Below, piece by piece: positions 17,088 through 25,260 of a stretch of DNA of 64,000 bases. Location: contig CAVWGP010000011.1 of NCBI GenBank assembly GCA_963754645.1, positions 124,001 to 188,000 of the forward strand, given 5' to 3'. The stretch comes from CAVWGP01 sp963754645. GTDB taxonomy: Bacteria; Pseudomonadota; Alphaproteobacteria; Bin65. Position 1 is the stretch's first letter. Every line of letters begins with the position of its first letter. The notes below the pieces were generated by a model, which had not been told where the DNA came from, made no database searches, and saw only the letters and a list, made by a program, of their open reading frames with translations. Position numbers and translations under genes: made by a program.

Positions 17088-17742
17088 TCATGGCGCGCCG
17101 GCTTTCGGCTCGGCCTTTGCCATCAGCGTCTTGCCGTATTCCGTCTCGTCCCTGGCGTCCTCCTCGATCGTGCGCGCGCCGGCGAGCGCGCGCACCGTCG
17201 CAAGATCGCCGCCGGCCAGCGCCAGCGCCGCGCGCAGGGTGAGCAGCGCATTGGTCAGGCAATACAGGGCGAGGCCGGCGAACCACAGGCCCTGCGGTAT
17301 CCACAGCGGCATCTTGAGCTGGCTGTTGGACAGCGCGCCCAAGGACCAGGACGTGGCGAAAACTTCCCAGGCGTAGCGCGCCAACACGGTGGCGAAGGTC
17401 GCCAAGGCGAGCAGCGCGGCGATATCGAGCACGGCGCAAAGGCGCGCCGGCAAATATTGGTAGAGCGCGTCGATCCGCACATTGGCCCGGCGCAGCAGGG
17501 CGAAGGGCAAGGCCCAGGCGATGCCGATGGCGAAGGCATAGCCCGACAGCTCGTCGGCGCCGCCGACCGACATCGCGCAACACCTTGCGCAGCGCGACGT
17601 CGACCGACACGGCGAAGGCGGCGGCGAACAGCAGGGCGCCGCCGACCCACACCGCGCGCAGGCTGAGCCAATCGGCCAGCGCCAGCGCCGGCGCCAATTG
17701 CCGGCCGAGCGCCGCCAGCCCGGCCGGAGGTTCCCGCGTCAC
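17088..17742 (-). CDS. dctQ: TRAP transporter small permease, DctQ-like (apparent frameshift)
   Basis: The small membrane subunit of the TRAP transporter. The first 56 residues (hydrophobic helix VWVGGALLFAAAFAVSVDVA, then LRKVLRD) run in one frame from the start at 17742. The conserved SVGGADELSGYAFAIGIAWA and the remaining three helices follow in the next frame to the stop at 17088. Removing one base near 17565-17575 gives 217 residues, a normal length. The stop overlaps the upstream copy of the dctM start in a tandem repeat. Confidence 0.85.
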
Positions 17743-17751
17743 GGCGCCGGG

Positions 17752-18796
17752 CTATTTCTTCGCCACGACGCCGACCGCCTTGCCGATCGTCGCGTTGAAC
17801 TCGGCGATGCATTCCGCCGAGCAGCGCGCCGCCCATTTCGGCACCAGGACTTCGGTCACGACCTTGCGCAGCAGCGCCTTGTCCGCATCGGACGGCATCA
17901 CGACCTTGAGCTTGGCCTTGGTGCCGAGCTTGCAGCGTATCGAGCCCGGCATTGCAGTCGAGGCCCTGCTGGGTGTGGTAGCCGGCCGCGTCCCACACGT
18001 CTTTTTCCAAGGTCTTGATTTCGGTTTCGATCAGGGCGCGCACGCGCGGATCGTAGGTCGCCCAGGACTTGGCGTTGACGGCATAGGCGATCTGGCCCCA
18101 GCTCAGCGGCAGGGCCAGCATATGCGTCGAAACCTCGTGCCATTTCGCGAGATTGCCCGACAGCGTTCCGGTGATGCCGCAATCGACGGTCTTGTTCTGC
18201 ATCGCCGGCACGACCTCGCCGAAGGCCATGGTCACCGGCGTGCCGCCGAGCGCCTCGATCAGCTCGGATTGCGAGCGGCCGGCGACGCGCACTTTCTTGC
18301 CTTTCACGTCCGCCAGGCCCTTGAGCTCGGCGTTGCAATAGAGCACCTGCGCCGGATAGGTGCCGAAGCCGAGCAATTTCACGCCGAACTTCGCCTGGAA
18401 CAGCTTGTCGTAAAGCGGCTTCGAGGCCTCGGTGATCTTGCGCGAGGTTTCGACGTCGGTGACCAGGCCGGCCATGTCGATCGCCTCGTTGGTCGGATCG
18501 TCGGCGGCGAGATAGCCCATCACCGTGGCGCCGATCTCGATCACGCCCTGGCCCATGAGGCGCAGCACCTCGGGGCCCTTCAGGCCCATTTCGTTGAAGC
18601 CCTTCACGTCGGCCGTGATCGCGCCGTTCGATTTCGCCGGCAGATGCTTGGTCCAGAACGGCAGCTCGAAATCCTTGTAGGGCGGCAGGGTCGAGATCGA
18701 GCCGATGACCTTGAGATTGGTTTTCGGCAAGTCCTGCGCGGCGGCGGGGGCCGCGAGCGCGGCACACGCGGCGATTGCAACAAGGATTCTTTGCAT
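17752..18796 (-). CDS. dctP: TRAP transporter solute-binding protein, DctP-like (apparent frameshift)
   Basis: The periplasmic substrate-binding protein of the TRAP system. A Sec signal peptide (MQRILVAIAACAALAAPAAA) is followed by a DctP fold, including VKGKKVRVAGRSQSELIEAL, ALGGTPVTMAFGEVVPAMQN and KTVDCGITGTLSGN. The arginine in VRVAGRSQ is the usual carboxylate-binding residue. Near the C-terminus the frame changes at about 17935 (one extra base) and then reads CKLGTKAKLKVVMPSDADKA to the stop; corrected length is 347. GGAGGA precedes the ATG at 18796. It is 26 bases downstream of the DUF1445 gene. Confidence 0.88.
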
Positions 18797-18822
18797 CGAA
18801 ATTCCTCCGTTGATGGCTGGCG

Positions 18823-19620
18823 TTAAAAACTGGCGAGTTGCGCGTTGGGAATATCGGTCACCAGCATGCAGCCGGGACGGTGCGTGATCGAGAGCGGCGG
18901 CCGGGCGGCGCGGATCGCGGCTTGCGGCGTCACCCCGCAGGCCCAGAACACCGGCACCTCGCCGGGCGCGATCGCCACCGCGTCGCCCCAATCGGGCCGC
19001 GCGATGTCGGCGATGCCGATCGCCGCCGGATCGCCGAAATGCACCGGCGCGCCGTGCACATTGGGAAAGCGCGAGGTGATCTGGATCGCGCGGATCGCGT
19101 TCGCCGGCGTCAGCGGCCGCATCGAGACCACGAGCGTGCCGGCGAACGGTCCCGCCGGCACGTTGGGGATCGATGTCCGGTACATGGCGACGTTCTTGCC
19201 CTCGTCGATGTGGCGCAGGCGGATGCCGGCCTCGATCAGCGCCTGCTCGAAGGAAAACGAGCAGCCGAGCACGAAGGTGACGAGATCGCCGCGCCACAGC
19301 GCGCGCAAATCCTCGACCTCGGCGGCAAGCTCGCCGTCCTTGAACACGCAATAGCCCGGTACGTCGGCGCGGATATCGATGTCGCGGCCCAGGCGCGGCA
19401 AGGCCGGATCGCCCGCCTCGCCCAGGCCGATCACCGGGCACGGCTTGGGATTGAGCTGGCAGAAGCGCAGGAAGTCGCCGGCCAAATCGCGCGGCAGGAT
19501 GGCGAGATTGCCCTGCACGAAGCCCGGCGCCTGGCCCGAAGTCTGCCCGCGAAACCGCCCGGCGCGGATCGCGGCCCTGAGCTCGCCCGGCGCGGCATAG
19601 ATGGCTGTGGTCACCCCCAT
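18823..19620 (-). CDS. DUF1445 putative hydro-lyase (YcsI-like)
   Basis: A 265-residue member of DUF1445, related to D-glutamate cyclase and YcsI. Conserved blocks are GFVQGNLAILPRDLAGDFLR, CQLNPKPCPVIG, VTFVLGCSFSFEQAL and ITHRPGCMLVTDIPN. Members probably catalyse water elimination or lactam hydrolysis on carboxylic acids. It is first in the operon with DctPQM, so it likely acts on the transported acid. The start could be six codons earlier (19638); the later ATG is chosen from family alignment memory. Confidence 0.82.
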   Translation of the reverse strand: MGVTTAIYAAPGELRAAIRAGRFRGQTSGQAPGFVQGNLAILPRDLAGDFLRFCQLNPKPCPVIGLGEAGDPALPRLGRDIDIRADVPGYCVFKDGELAAEVEDLRALWRGDLVTFVLGCSFSFEQALIEAGIRLRHIDEGKNVAMYRTSIPNVPAGPFAGTLVVSMRPLTPANAIRAIQITSRFPNVHGAPVHFGDPAAIGIADIARPDWGDAVAIAPGEVPVFWACGVTPQAAIRAARPPLSITHRPGCMLVTDIPNAQLASF

Positions 19621-19671
19621 GGAGCGCGACGCTAGCACGCCGCGGCCGGAAGGGAATAGCGCCGCGCGCCA

Positions 19672-19885
19672 CGGAAAAAATCCAATGATTCCCGAAGATG
19701 ATCATTTCTGTGTGTTGGGGAAATCGGCCGGCATGATCACCTTCGGGAATTTTACCAGCGATTGCGGTTCGGCGTTGGCGGCCCGCTAGAATTGGGAAGC
19801 CCCGCGCCGGAAAAAATCCAATGATTCCCGAAGATGATCATTTTGGCCGATGATCACCTTCGGCGGGAGGATGATCATCTTCGGC
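19672..19885. repeat. palindromic TGATCA repeat family, 35-base direct repeat
   Basis: A 35-base sequence occurs identically at 19672-19706 and 19808-19842. Each copy ends in a half-palindrome around TGATCA that pairs with a reverse partner: 19699-19704 with 19734-19739, and 19835-19840 with 19851-19856. A fifth TGATCA lies at 19872-19877. Arms such as ATTCCCGAAGATGATCAT and its reverse complement flank short loops. This resembles a REP-like, hairpin-forming mobile repeat rather than coding DNA. Confidence 0.7.
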
Positions 19886-19929
19886 GGCGGAATTTCCGGG
19901 CCTTGCGAATTTCGAAAATCAGTTTCACC

Positions 19930-20040
19930 ACGGAGGCACGGAGAAGACACGGAGAAGGTATGGAGGAATCGATCCGGGCGCCGATGGCGCCCGATTGCTG
20001 AACCTCCGTGTCTTCTCCGTGCCTCCGTGCCTCCGTGGTT
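19930..20040. repeat. large inverted repeat of CACGGAGG type
   Basis: The arms 19931-19954 and 20004-20027 are perfectly complementary over 24 bases, with 49 bases between. The right arm continues into a further CCTCCGTG unit to 20039. The motif is built from tandem CACGGAG words, a type seen scattered between genes in many bacterial genomes. It translates into spurious histidine/glycine-rich open frames on the minus strand. It may act as a mobile or transcription-terminating repeat. Confidence 0.7.
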
Positions 20041-20157
20041 CACTGACTTCCGCTCGCTCGCGCGCCGGTCTCGGCTGGCGCGGGCAAGCCGTGTTCGGTT
20101 CGGCTTCGTGCACACATATTTTTTGTTCGGCCGCGCGGACGCGCCTCTTGCGTTCAA

Positions 20158-20172
20158 TATCGTAGCACGATA
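20158..20172. promoter_or_regulatory. candidate HigA operator palindrome
   Basis: TATCGTAGCACGATA is an interrupted inverted repeat (arms TATCG and CGATA) ten bases before the higB remnant start. HigA antitoxins commonly bind such palindromes to repress the higBA promoter. Inference from position and symmetry only. Confidence 0.35.
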
Positions 20173-20182
20173 ATATCGGCCT

Positions 20183-20332
20183 ATGATACTAAGCTTTGCC
20201 GATCGCGACACCGAAGCGCTGCGTCGCGACCGGGCCGGCCAATACAGTATCCGCGTCAACGACCGGTGGCGCATTTGTTTTCGCTCGATCGACGGCGCGG
20301 CGCACGACGTGGAATTGGTGGACGACCATTGA
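20183..20332 (+). pseudogene. higB: higB toxin remnant with internal deletion
   Basis: A 49-residue frame reads MILSFADRDTEAL at its start and RRDRAGQYSIRVNDRWRICF to the end. Both pieces match the two ends of HigB/RelE-type toxins (normally about 90 residues), but the central 40 or so residues, including helices and several residues of the ribosome-bound RNase fold, are missing. The join falls at EAL; family members often carry EAL both early and just before RRDRAGQYS, so recombination between short repeats would explain an in-frame loss. The toxin is probably inactive. higA follows after 32 bases. Confidence 0.7.
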
Positions 20333-20364
20333 TCGAAAGACGGCAATTTAGGGAGCGTTTGGCC

Positions 20365-20673
20365 ATGGCCCGCAAGCCGAAGCGACTGCCGCCGGTTCAC
20401 CCCGGCGAAATCCTGCGCGAGGATTTCTTGAAAGAACTTGGCCTGTCCGAATACCGCCTGGCCAAGGACATCGGCGTTCCCGCCTTGCGCATCAACCAGA
20501 TCGTCAAGGGCCAGCGCGGCGTCAGCGCCGACACCGCGCTCCGCCTTGCCCGCTATTTCGGCACGAGCGCGGAACTCTGGATCAACATGCAGGGCCACTA
20601 CGATCTCGAAGTCGCGCGCGACCGCCTCGAATCGCGGATCATGCGCGAAGTTCGCGAGCGCAAGGCCGCGTAG
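20365..20673 (+). CDS. higA: HigA-family antitoxin, XRE helix-turn-helix
   Basis: A 102-residue antitoxin. VHPGEILREDFLKELGLSEY is the HigA signature, followed by a helix-turn-helix (AKDIGVPALRINQIVKGQRG) and SADTALRLARYFGTSAELWI. HigA binds HigB and represses its own operon. The gene is intact although the upstream toxin is not. The ATG at 20365 is where family similarity begins; the frame is open to 20266, inside the toxin. Confidence 0.92.
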   Translation: MARKPKRLPPVHPGEILREDFLKELGLSEYRLAKDIGVPALRINQIVKGQRGVSADTALRLARYFGTSAELWINMQGHYDLEVARDRLESRIMREVRERKAA

Positions 20674-21044
20674 CGCCCACGGGAAACGGAGACGCGCGAA
20701 GTCGGCGCAGCAAAGGATTGCGTCGCCTATTGAGGTCGCCCCGCCGATCGGCGGATCGCTGGAATTCGCTGCCACCGTCCCCGAAGGCCGCGTCACCATC
20801 GCCGATTTCGGCGATCTCGGCGCGGCGGCGCGGGACGAGCGGCGGCGCGGGAAGGTGGCGTGACGGCCGTTGTATAGTCGGCGTGCAGCATGTTCGGGCT
20901 ATTCGGGGTCGGACGCCGAATTGTACGGCCCCTGTGCCGGGGACAAGCCGCGTTCGCGCATCGGCTCCAGTGGGCGCGGGACAGCCGCAATCAATTGGAC
21001 TTTAAGCCTATTATACTCTTCCCGGAATGTTAGGACCAAATTCG
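20674..21044. other. gap after higA with a possible gene remnant
   Basis: 371 bases with no intact gene. A frame ending at the stop 20861-20863 reads IEVAPPIGGSLEFAATVPEG and then RVTIADFGDLGAAARDERRR from about 20735. It has coding-like composition but no start, so it could be the C-terminal relic of a lost gene. I recognise no family. From about 21000 the sequence becomes A+T-richer towards the next gene. Confidence 0.35.
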
Positions 21045-21782
21045 ATGTCAAGCCGACTACTTGACGGTGCTTTTGAACGGGTCAATCGAGCGGGGGAACA
21101 CCTCGTGGATCTGGGACAAACGATCGCCGATTTTACGCAAGCCTACCATGATGCTGTGATTGTTCAGTTCGAGCCGAATCCGCCGCACAAGATCGTCTTT
21201 GATAGTCCGAAGCTGTTTTCCCATCCCTCGCCCAGGATCGGCATCTTGGTCGGAGAAATCTGCTACAACCTCCGCGCCGCATTGGACTACCTGGTCTACG
21301 AACTTGCTCGGCTCGATTCCGGCGTCATCCAAGATGGCACTCAGTTTCCCATTCAAAATACGGCACAGGATTTTCGGCAACGCTGCCGAACCTTCCTGAA
21401 GGAAGTCAACCCCAGCCATGTCGCAGCGATCGAGCGATTGCAGCCCTACAATGGATGCCGTTGGACGAAGGTTCTCGCCGACATCTGCAATCCAGACAAG
21501 CACCGGCAAATCTCTGCGACCAACTACGGTGGATTTGTCACCATTGATCGTCCCGGCTTCACTCTGCCCCAGACGCACGTTCCTCAAATCAGATCTATAC
21601 GTCGCGCATTACGTTTCGACGGAATCGAAGTGGACGTGCAACTCATCACGTCCATTGCGGTACAAATCCCATTGGAAAAGACCCTCGGATTACCCGCCGC
21701 CTTTTCGGCCGAGGGTACGCTCCAAGAACTCAAAGCGGAAGTTGCTCGCCTGCTTGAGGCGTTCAAGCCTGAGTTCAAGTGA
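21045..21782 (+). CDS. hypothetical protein, orphan
   Basis: A 245-residue soluble protein without recognised family. The N-terminal third is acidic/helical (SRLLDGAFERVNRAGEHLVD); a helical EICYNLRAALDYLVYELARL lies near 75-95, reminiscent of HEPN-like helical proteins, and a long helix ends the protein. AGGA nine bases before the ATG at 21045 favours this start over 21027. The gene appears more A+T-rich than its neighbours, suggesting transfer. Confidence 0.6.
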   Translation: MSSRLLDGAFERVNRAGEHLVDLGQTIADFTQAYHDAVIVQFEPNPPHKIVFDSPKLFSHPSPRIGILVGEICYNLRAALDYLVYELARLDSGVIQDGTQFPIQNTAQDFRQRCRTFLKEVNPSHVAAIERLQPYNGCRWTKVLADICNPDKHRQISATNYGGFVTIDRPGFTLPQTHVPQIRSIRRALRFDGIEVDVQLITSIAVQIPLEKTLGLPAAFSAEGTLQELKAEVARLLEAFKPEFK

Positions 21783-21862
21783 GAGGGCGCGCGCCAGCCT
21801 CGATGGAATCGGGGCTTCGCGAATATACAGCAGGCATTTGGATAGCCCAAACATATCGTAAT

Positions 21863-21877
21863 CGGTGTCAGACACCG
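21863..21877. repeat. short palindrome CGGTGTCAGACACCG
   Basis: A 15-base near-perfect palindrome between the two convergent orphan genes. Similar GGTGTCAGACACC motifs are often found near REP-associated (RAYT) transposase relics. No transposase is present here. Confidence 0.4.
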
Positions 21878-21903
21878 AATTGCGCCATCACGTTTGTGCG
21901 TTG

Positions 21904-22623
21904 CTACTCCAGTGTCAATGAATGTTGCCGACGATATTCGTCAATCTGCAATTCCAGGTCGCGCGCCTGCTTTTGCGCATCCTGAATCAGCTGTGGTGTC
22001 ATTTTGGATTCCAATAGATCGAGTAGTTGCAAGGCTTCCGACGAATACGCACCTCTTGCATATGAAGCCGTCAAACTGAGCCAAGCATATGCAGTCACGT
22101 AGTTTCGCCGAACGCCGCGCCCCTCAATGTAAAATTGGGCAAGACGGAATTTCGCTTTTTGATGCCCAGTCTGCGCAGCGTTTTGATAAAGCCGAAATGC
22201 GCTATCATAGTCTCCGCTCTTGGTCGCGCGTTCGGCAAGGAGAATTCGGGCGTCAGCGGCCGCAAATCGGTACACAAAAATTTGGGGATTTAACTCGCTG
22301 ATGCTGATTGTTGCGTACAGCCATCGCTCTTCACTGAAAACGTCGCCTACGCTCTTCGTATGCTCGGACATGCGGAATCTGGCGTATCCGATATTCTTGT
22401 AATCTTTCTGCACCGCGCCCTTCGCTACGTCGCAATCCCGCCTGATGCTCAGCTGCAACCAGGATTCCCACTTACTTGAGCCTCTCGCAACGAAACTCGC
22501 GCAATCAAATTCATTGACGAATTGCTCCCAAAAGTTGGACGCCCCGACTTCGATGGGAAACGATATGGCCAAGAGTATTCCGAAGTAGCTTACTTTCGTT
22601 ATGTCCGTCCTCGTGAAAAACAT
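21904..22623 (-). CDS. Sel1-repeat secreted protein, orphan
   Basis: 239 residues. The N-terminus has a hydrophobic signal-like segment (TKVSYFGILLAISFPIEVGA), and the middle carries a Sel1/TPR-like pair: AFRLYQNAAQTGHQKAKFRL and AQFYIEGRGVRRNYVTAYAW. Sel1 repeats make protein contacts; the partner is unknown. A GGAGGA five bases before the ATG at 22623 fixes the start. Codon usage looks poorer in G+C than in most of the window, like the neighbouring orphan gene. Confidence 0.7.
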   Translation of the reverse strand: MFFTRTDITKVSYFGILLAISFPIEVGASNFWEQFVNEFDCASFVARGSSKWESWLQLSIRRDCDVAKGAVQKDYKNIGYARFRMSEHTKSVGDVFSEERWLYATISISELNPQIFVYRFAAADARILLAERATKSGDYDSAFRLYQNAAQTGHQKAKFRLAQFYIEGRGVRRNYVTAYAWLSLTASYARGAYSSEALQLLDLLESKMTPQLIQDAQKQARDLELQIDEYRRQHSLTLE

Positions 22624-22794
22624 TTCATTCCTCCGAATGCCGAATTGCAAGCGTGATCCCTGAGTGATTCGGTAATTTGGACAGGAAAAAATCGGGTTCA
22701 GAGTGAGCTAACCAATCAAGATTCCCGCCCATAACCGGCTCTCCTGGCGCAGGCCATCGATACCATGCCGCTTTTGCGGACAACATCTCAAGAG

Positions 22795-23561
22795 CTACGC
22801 CGCCCGCGCCGGATACTCGTCCCACGTCCTGCCATCGAGCACCCGCCCGGCCGCTTTCTTGTTCGCCCCGCCCCATTGCTTGAAGAAGAAAGCGACGTTG
22901 CGGCGGCGGCAGGCGCTGCGAATTTCGTCGATCCAGGCGCGCTCGATGGGGCGCGCGTTCGGGCCGGATTCGCCGCCGACGATGGCCCAATGGATATCGC
23001 GGAGATCGACATCGCCGAGCGGCCCGAGCAAGGGCTCGAACGAGACGAAGCGGATCGCCGCCGGCGTGGCGCGCAGCGCCTCGATCCTGTCCAGCACGTC
23101 CGCGTTCTCGACCGAGGTGCCAAGCCAGACGTTTGGCAGAGTCTTGAATCGTCTGCCGCGGGGGCGAGGATGCGCGCCATGCGCTCCGGGCGCTTGGTCA
23201 AGATCTGGAACTCGTGCCAGTGTGCCTCGGTCATGGTTTGCCAAACGCGGGCGAGGAATTCGCCCGGCACGCCGTCCTGGAACAAATCCGACATCGAATT
23301 GACGAAAATGCGCCGGGGCTTGCGCCACGCGAGCGGCACGGCCAGCGACGCTTCGTCGAGAACGACCTTGCCGGTCCAGACCGCGCGCCCGCCGGTCTTG
23401 CGCTTGCGCGTCGTGCCGCGGTATTTCGCCATGCCCATCGCTTCGAGTCGGGCGGCCATGCGCATAGCGTAGCAATTGGTGCAGCCCGGCGACACCATCG
23501 CGCAACCGGCGACCGGATTCCAGGTCGCATCGGTCCATTCGATATCGGAAAGTCCAGCCAC
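22795..23561 (-). CDS. DUF5131 / phage Gp37-Gp68 family protein (apparent frameshift)
   Basis: The N-terminal part (AGLSDIEWTDATWNPVAGC, then a three-cysteine stretch around GCTNCYAMRM) starts at a GTG (23561). The frame runs to ARILAPAADD and then must lose one base, an A missing at 23147-23148, to continue as FKTLPNVWLGTSVENADVLD and RFVSFEPLLGPLGDVDLRDI to the stop at 22795. Corrected length is 255. Family members are radical-SAM-like phage or genomic-island proteins of uncertain function. The gene stands alone in the accessory patch. Confidence 0.75.
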
Positions 23562-23570
23562 GAATTCGCC

Positions 23571-23960
23571 TCAGCTCTTGAGAACCGCGTTCGCCAACCG
23601 TAAGGCAAGCTTGCTCGCGTTGGTCGAAGGATTGGCGCAAGCGAAGACGAGTGTGTACGGGGCGCGGCCCTTTGTGTCGAAGGCCGCCAAGCGCCGCCGC
23701 GGCGCCGGTCCGAAGGGGGGTGCTAAATGCTTGATTCGGGCGAAGGCCGCCAAATCGCCAGTTGGCGGCCTTCGCTCAAAAGGCGCGGAAATCGCCGCTA
23801 AGTGCTTGATCTTTTCGAAGACCGCCAAATTCCCGAATTTCCCAATACCTGAACTTGGCGGCCTTCGAGAGAATCAAGGGGTTGGCGCGGACGGCGCGAA
23901 GCAACGGAACGACGCTCATCTTCCCCTCCCCCGTTCAGGGGGAGGCCGGGTGGGGGTCCG
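23571..23960. other. non-coding stretch left of the IS element
   Basis: 390 bases with the hairpin repeats described separately and a G/C palindrome (about 23923-23945, CCTCCCCC...GGGGGAGG). A matching palindrome lies just right of the IS at 25294-25315. No gene was seen. Confidence 0.5.
23720..23870. repeat. tandem hairpin repeats
   Basis: Two related units. The first hairpin has 14 perfect pairs (23740-23753 with 23762-23775, loop of 8). The second has 13 with one mismatch (23816-23828 with 23855-23867). Each is preceded by a similar sequence, GCTAAATGCTTGAT or GCTAAGTGCTTGAT. Translation of the minus strand gives a repeat of LAAFxxIKHL, but this is likely incidental. Function is unknown; it may be a REP-like element or transcription-stop array. 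Confidence 0.65.
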
Positions 23961-24036
23961 AACCGGATAGATAGTTGACGGAGTAGACCGGATACATCGT
24001 TGACAGGTTTTCTTGTCGGCAGAGGGAGCTTTGCCG

Positions 24037-25260
24037 ATGCCATTCAAGGAGACCTGTGTTTTGGACGAGACGATTTAATTCGTGGCGACCTACTTGGAAG
24101 GTGAAGAGACGATGGCGGCGCTGTGCCGAGCATTCGGGATCAGTCGGCAATGGGGCCACGAGCTTGCGCGGCGTTACCGGGCGGAAGGCGTCGCGGGCTT
24201 GGCGCCGCGCTCGCGGGCGCCGCATCGGCCCGGGCGGACGATGGCGGCTGAGATCGCGGACGCGATCATCGCGTTGCGGAGCAAGCATCCGAGCTGGGGT
24301 CCCAAGAAGCTGCGTGCGGTGCTGGCTCGGCAGGCGCCGGCGACGGCCTGGCCGGCAAATTCCTCGATGGGGGATTTGCTGCGCCGCGAGGGACTGATCC
24401 CGTCGCGCCGACGACGGCGCGTGCCGATGCCGCTGAGCCAGCCGTTCGCGCCGGTGCATCAGCCAAACGACCTGTGGGGCATCGATTTCAAGGGCTGGTT
24501 CCGCACCGGCGATGGGGCGCGCTGCGATCCGCTGACACTCAGCGATGCCGACAGCCGCTATCTGCTCGTCTGCCAGACGGTGGCGCCCACCACCGCAGGC
24601 GTGGATCCCGTGACCGACGCCGCTTTTCGCGAGTACGGCTTGCCGTTCGCACTGCGCTCCGACAATGGGCCGCCTTTCGCCAGCAGCGGGGCCGGCGGGC
24701 TCACCCGGCTTTCGGTGAAGTGGATCAAGCTCGGCATCCGGCTCGAACGCATCGATCCCGGATCGCCCCAGCAGAACGGCCGGCACGAGCGCATGCATGG
24801 CACGCTCAAGGCGGAAACCGCCAGGCCGCCGGCCGAAACGCTGGCCGCCCAGCAGCGAAGCTTCGAGCGTTTCCGGACCGTCTATAACCACGAGCGGCCG
24901 CACGAGGCTCTCGGCCAGGAAACCCCTGCCAGCCGCTACCGGCCGAGCCCACGCCCTTATCCCGCGCGCCTTGAGGAGCCGCATTATGACGCCGATCACG
25001 CTGTGCGGCGGGTGCGCTCCAATGGCGAGATCAAGTGGGGCGGCGAACTCATCTTCGTCAGCGAAGCTCTCGTCGGCGAACCGGTCGGTATCGCCGAAAC
25101 AGACCGCGGCGATTGGATCGTCCGCTTCGCCGATCATCCCCTCGGCCTCATCGATCGCCGAACACGCAAGCTGCGCCCCTTTGCGCCGGCCCGGCCGGGC
25201 CGGCGCAAAGGGGCTGCGCAACAAATCCCGGAACCTGTCAACGATGTATCCGGTCCATAG
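24037..25260 (+). CDS. IS481-family transposase with early nonsense codon
   Basis: The N-terminus MPFKETCVLDETI is followed by TAA at 24076-24078, then FVATYLEGEETMAALCRAFG in the same frame. The family normally continues without a stop here, so a CAA-to-TAA change is likely. Translation from GTG at 24082 would restart after it (392 residues). The helix-turn-helix (CRAFGISRQWGHELARRYR) and DDE core (WGIDFKGWF; LRSDNGPPFAS; QQNGRHERMHGTLKAE) are intact. An element with a dead or restarting transposase may still move if helped in trans. Confidence 0.82.
25175..25214. repeat. perfect 40-base palindrome inside transposase gene
   Basis: Two 20-base arms meet without a loop (CCCCTTTGCGCCGGCCCGG and its exact complement at the core), lying in the last 30 codons of the transposase, and encode PFAPARPGRRKG. 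Such a sequence can form a very strong hairpin in mRNA and could limit transcription out of the element. Confidence 0.75.

Noticed and set aside
20438..20863. Alternative-frame open reading frame across higA
   Set aside because: It overlaps higA entirely; only the last 40 codons after higA look coding-like, noted as a possible remnant.
23571..23828. 85-codon minus-strand open frame with LAAFxxIKHL repeats
   Set aside because: It is the translation of the hairpin repeats; no family match, so it is unlikely to be a protein.
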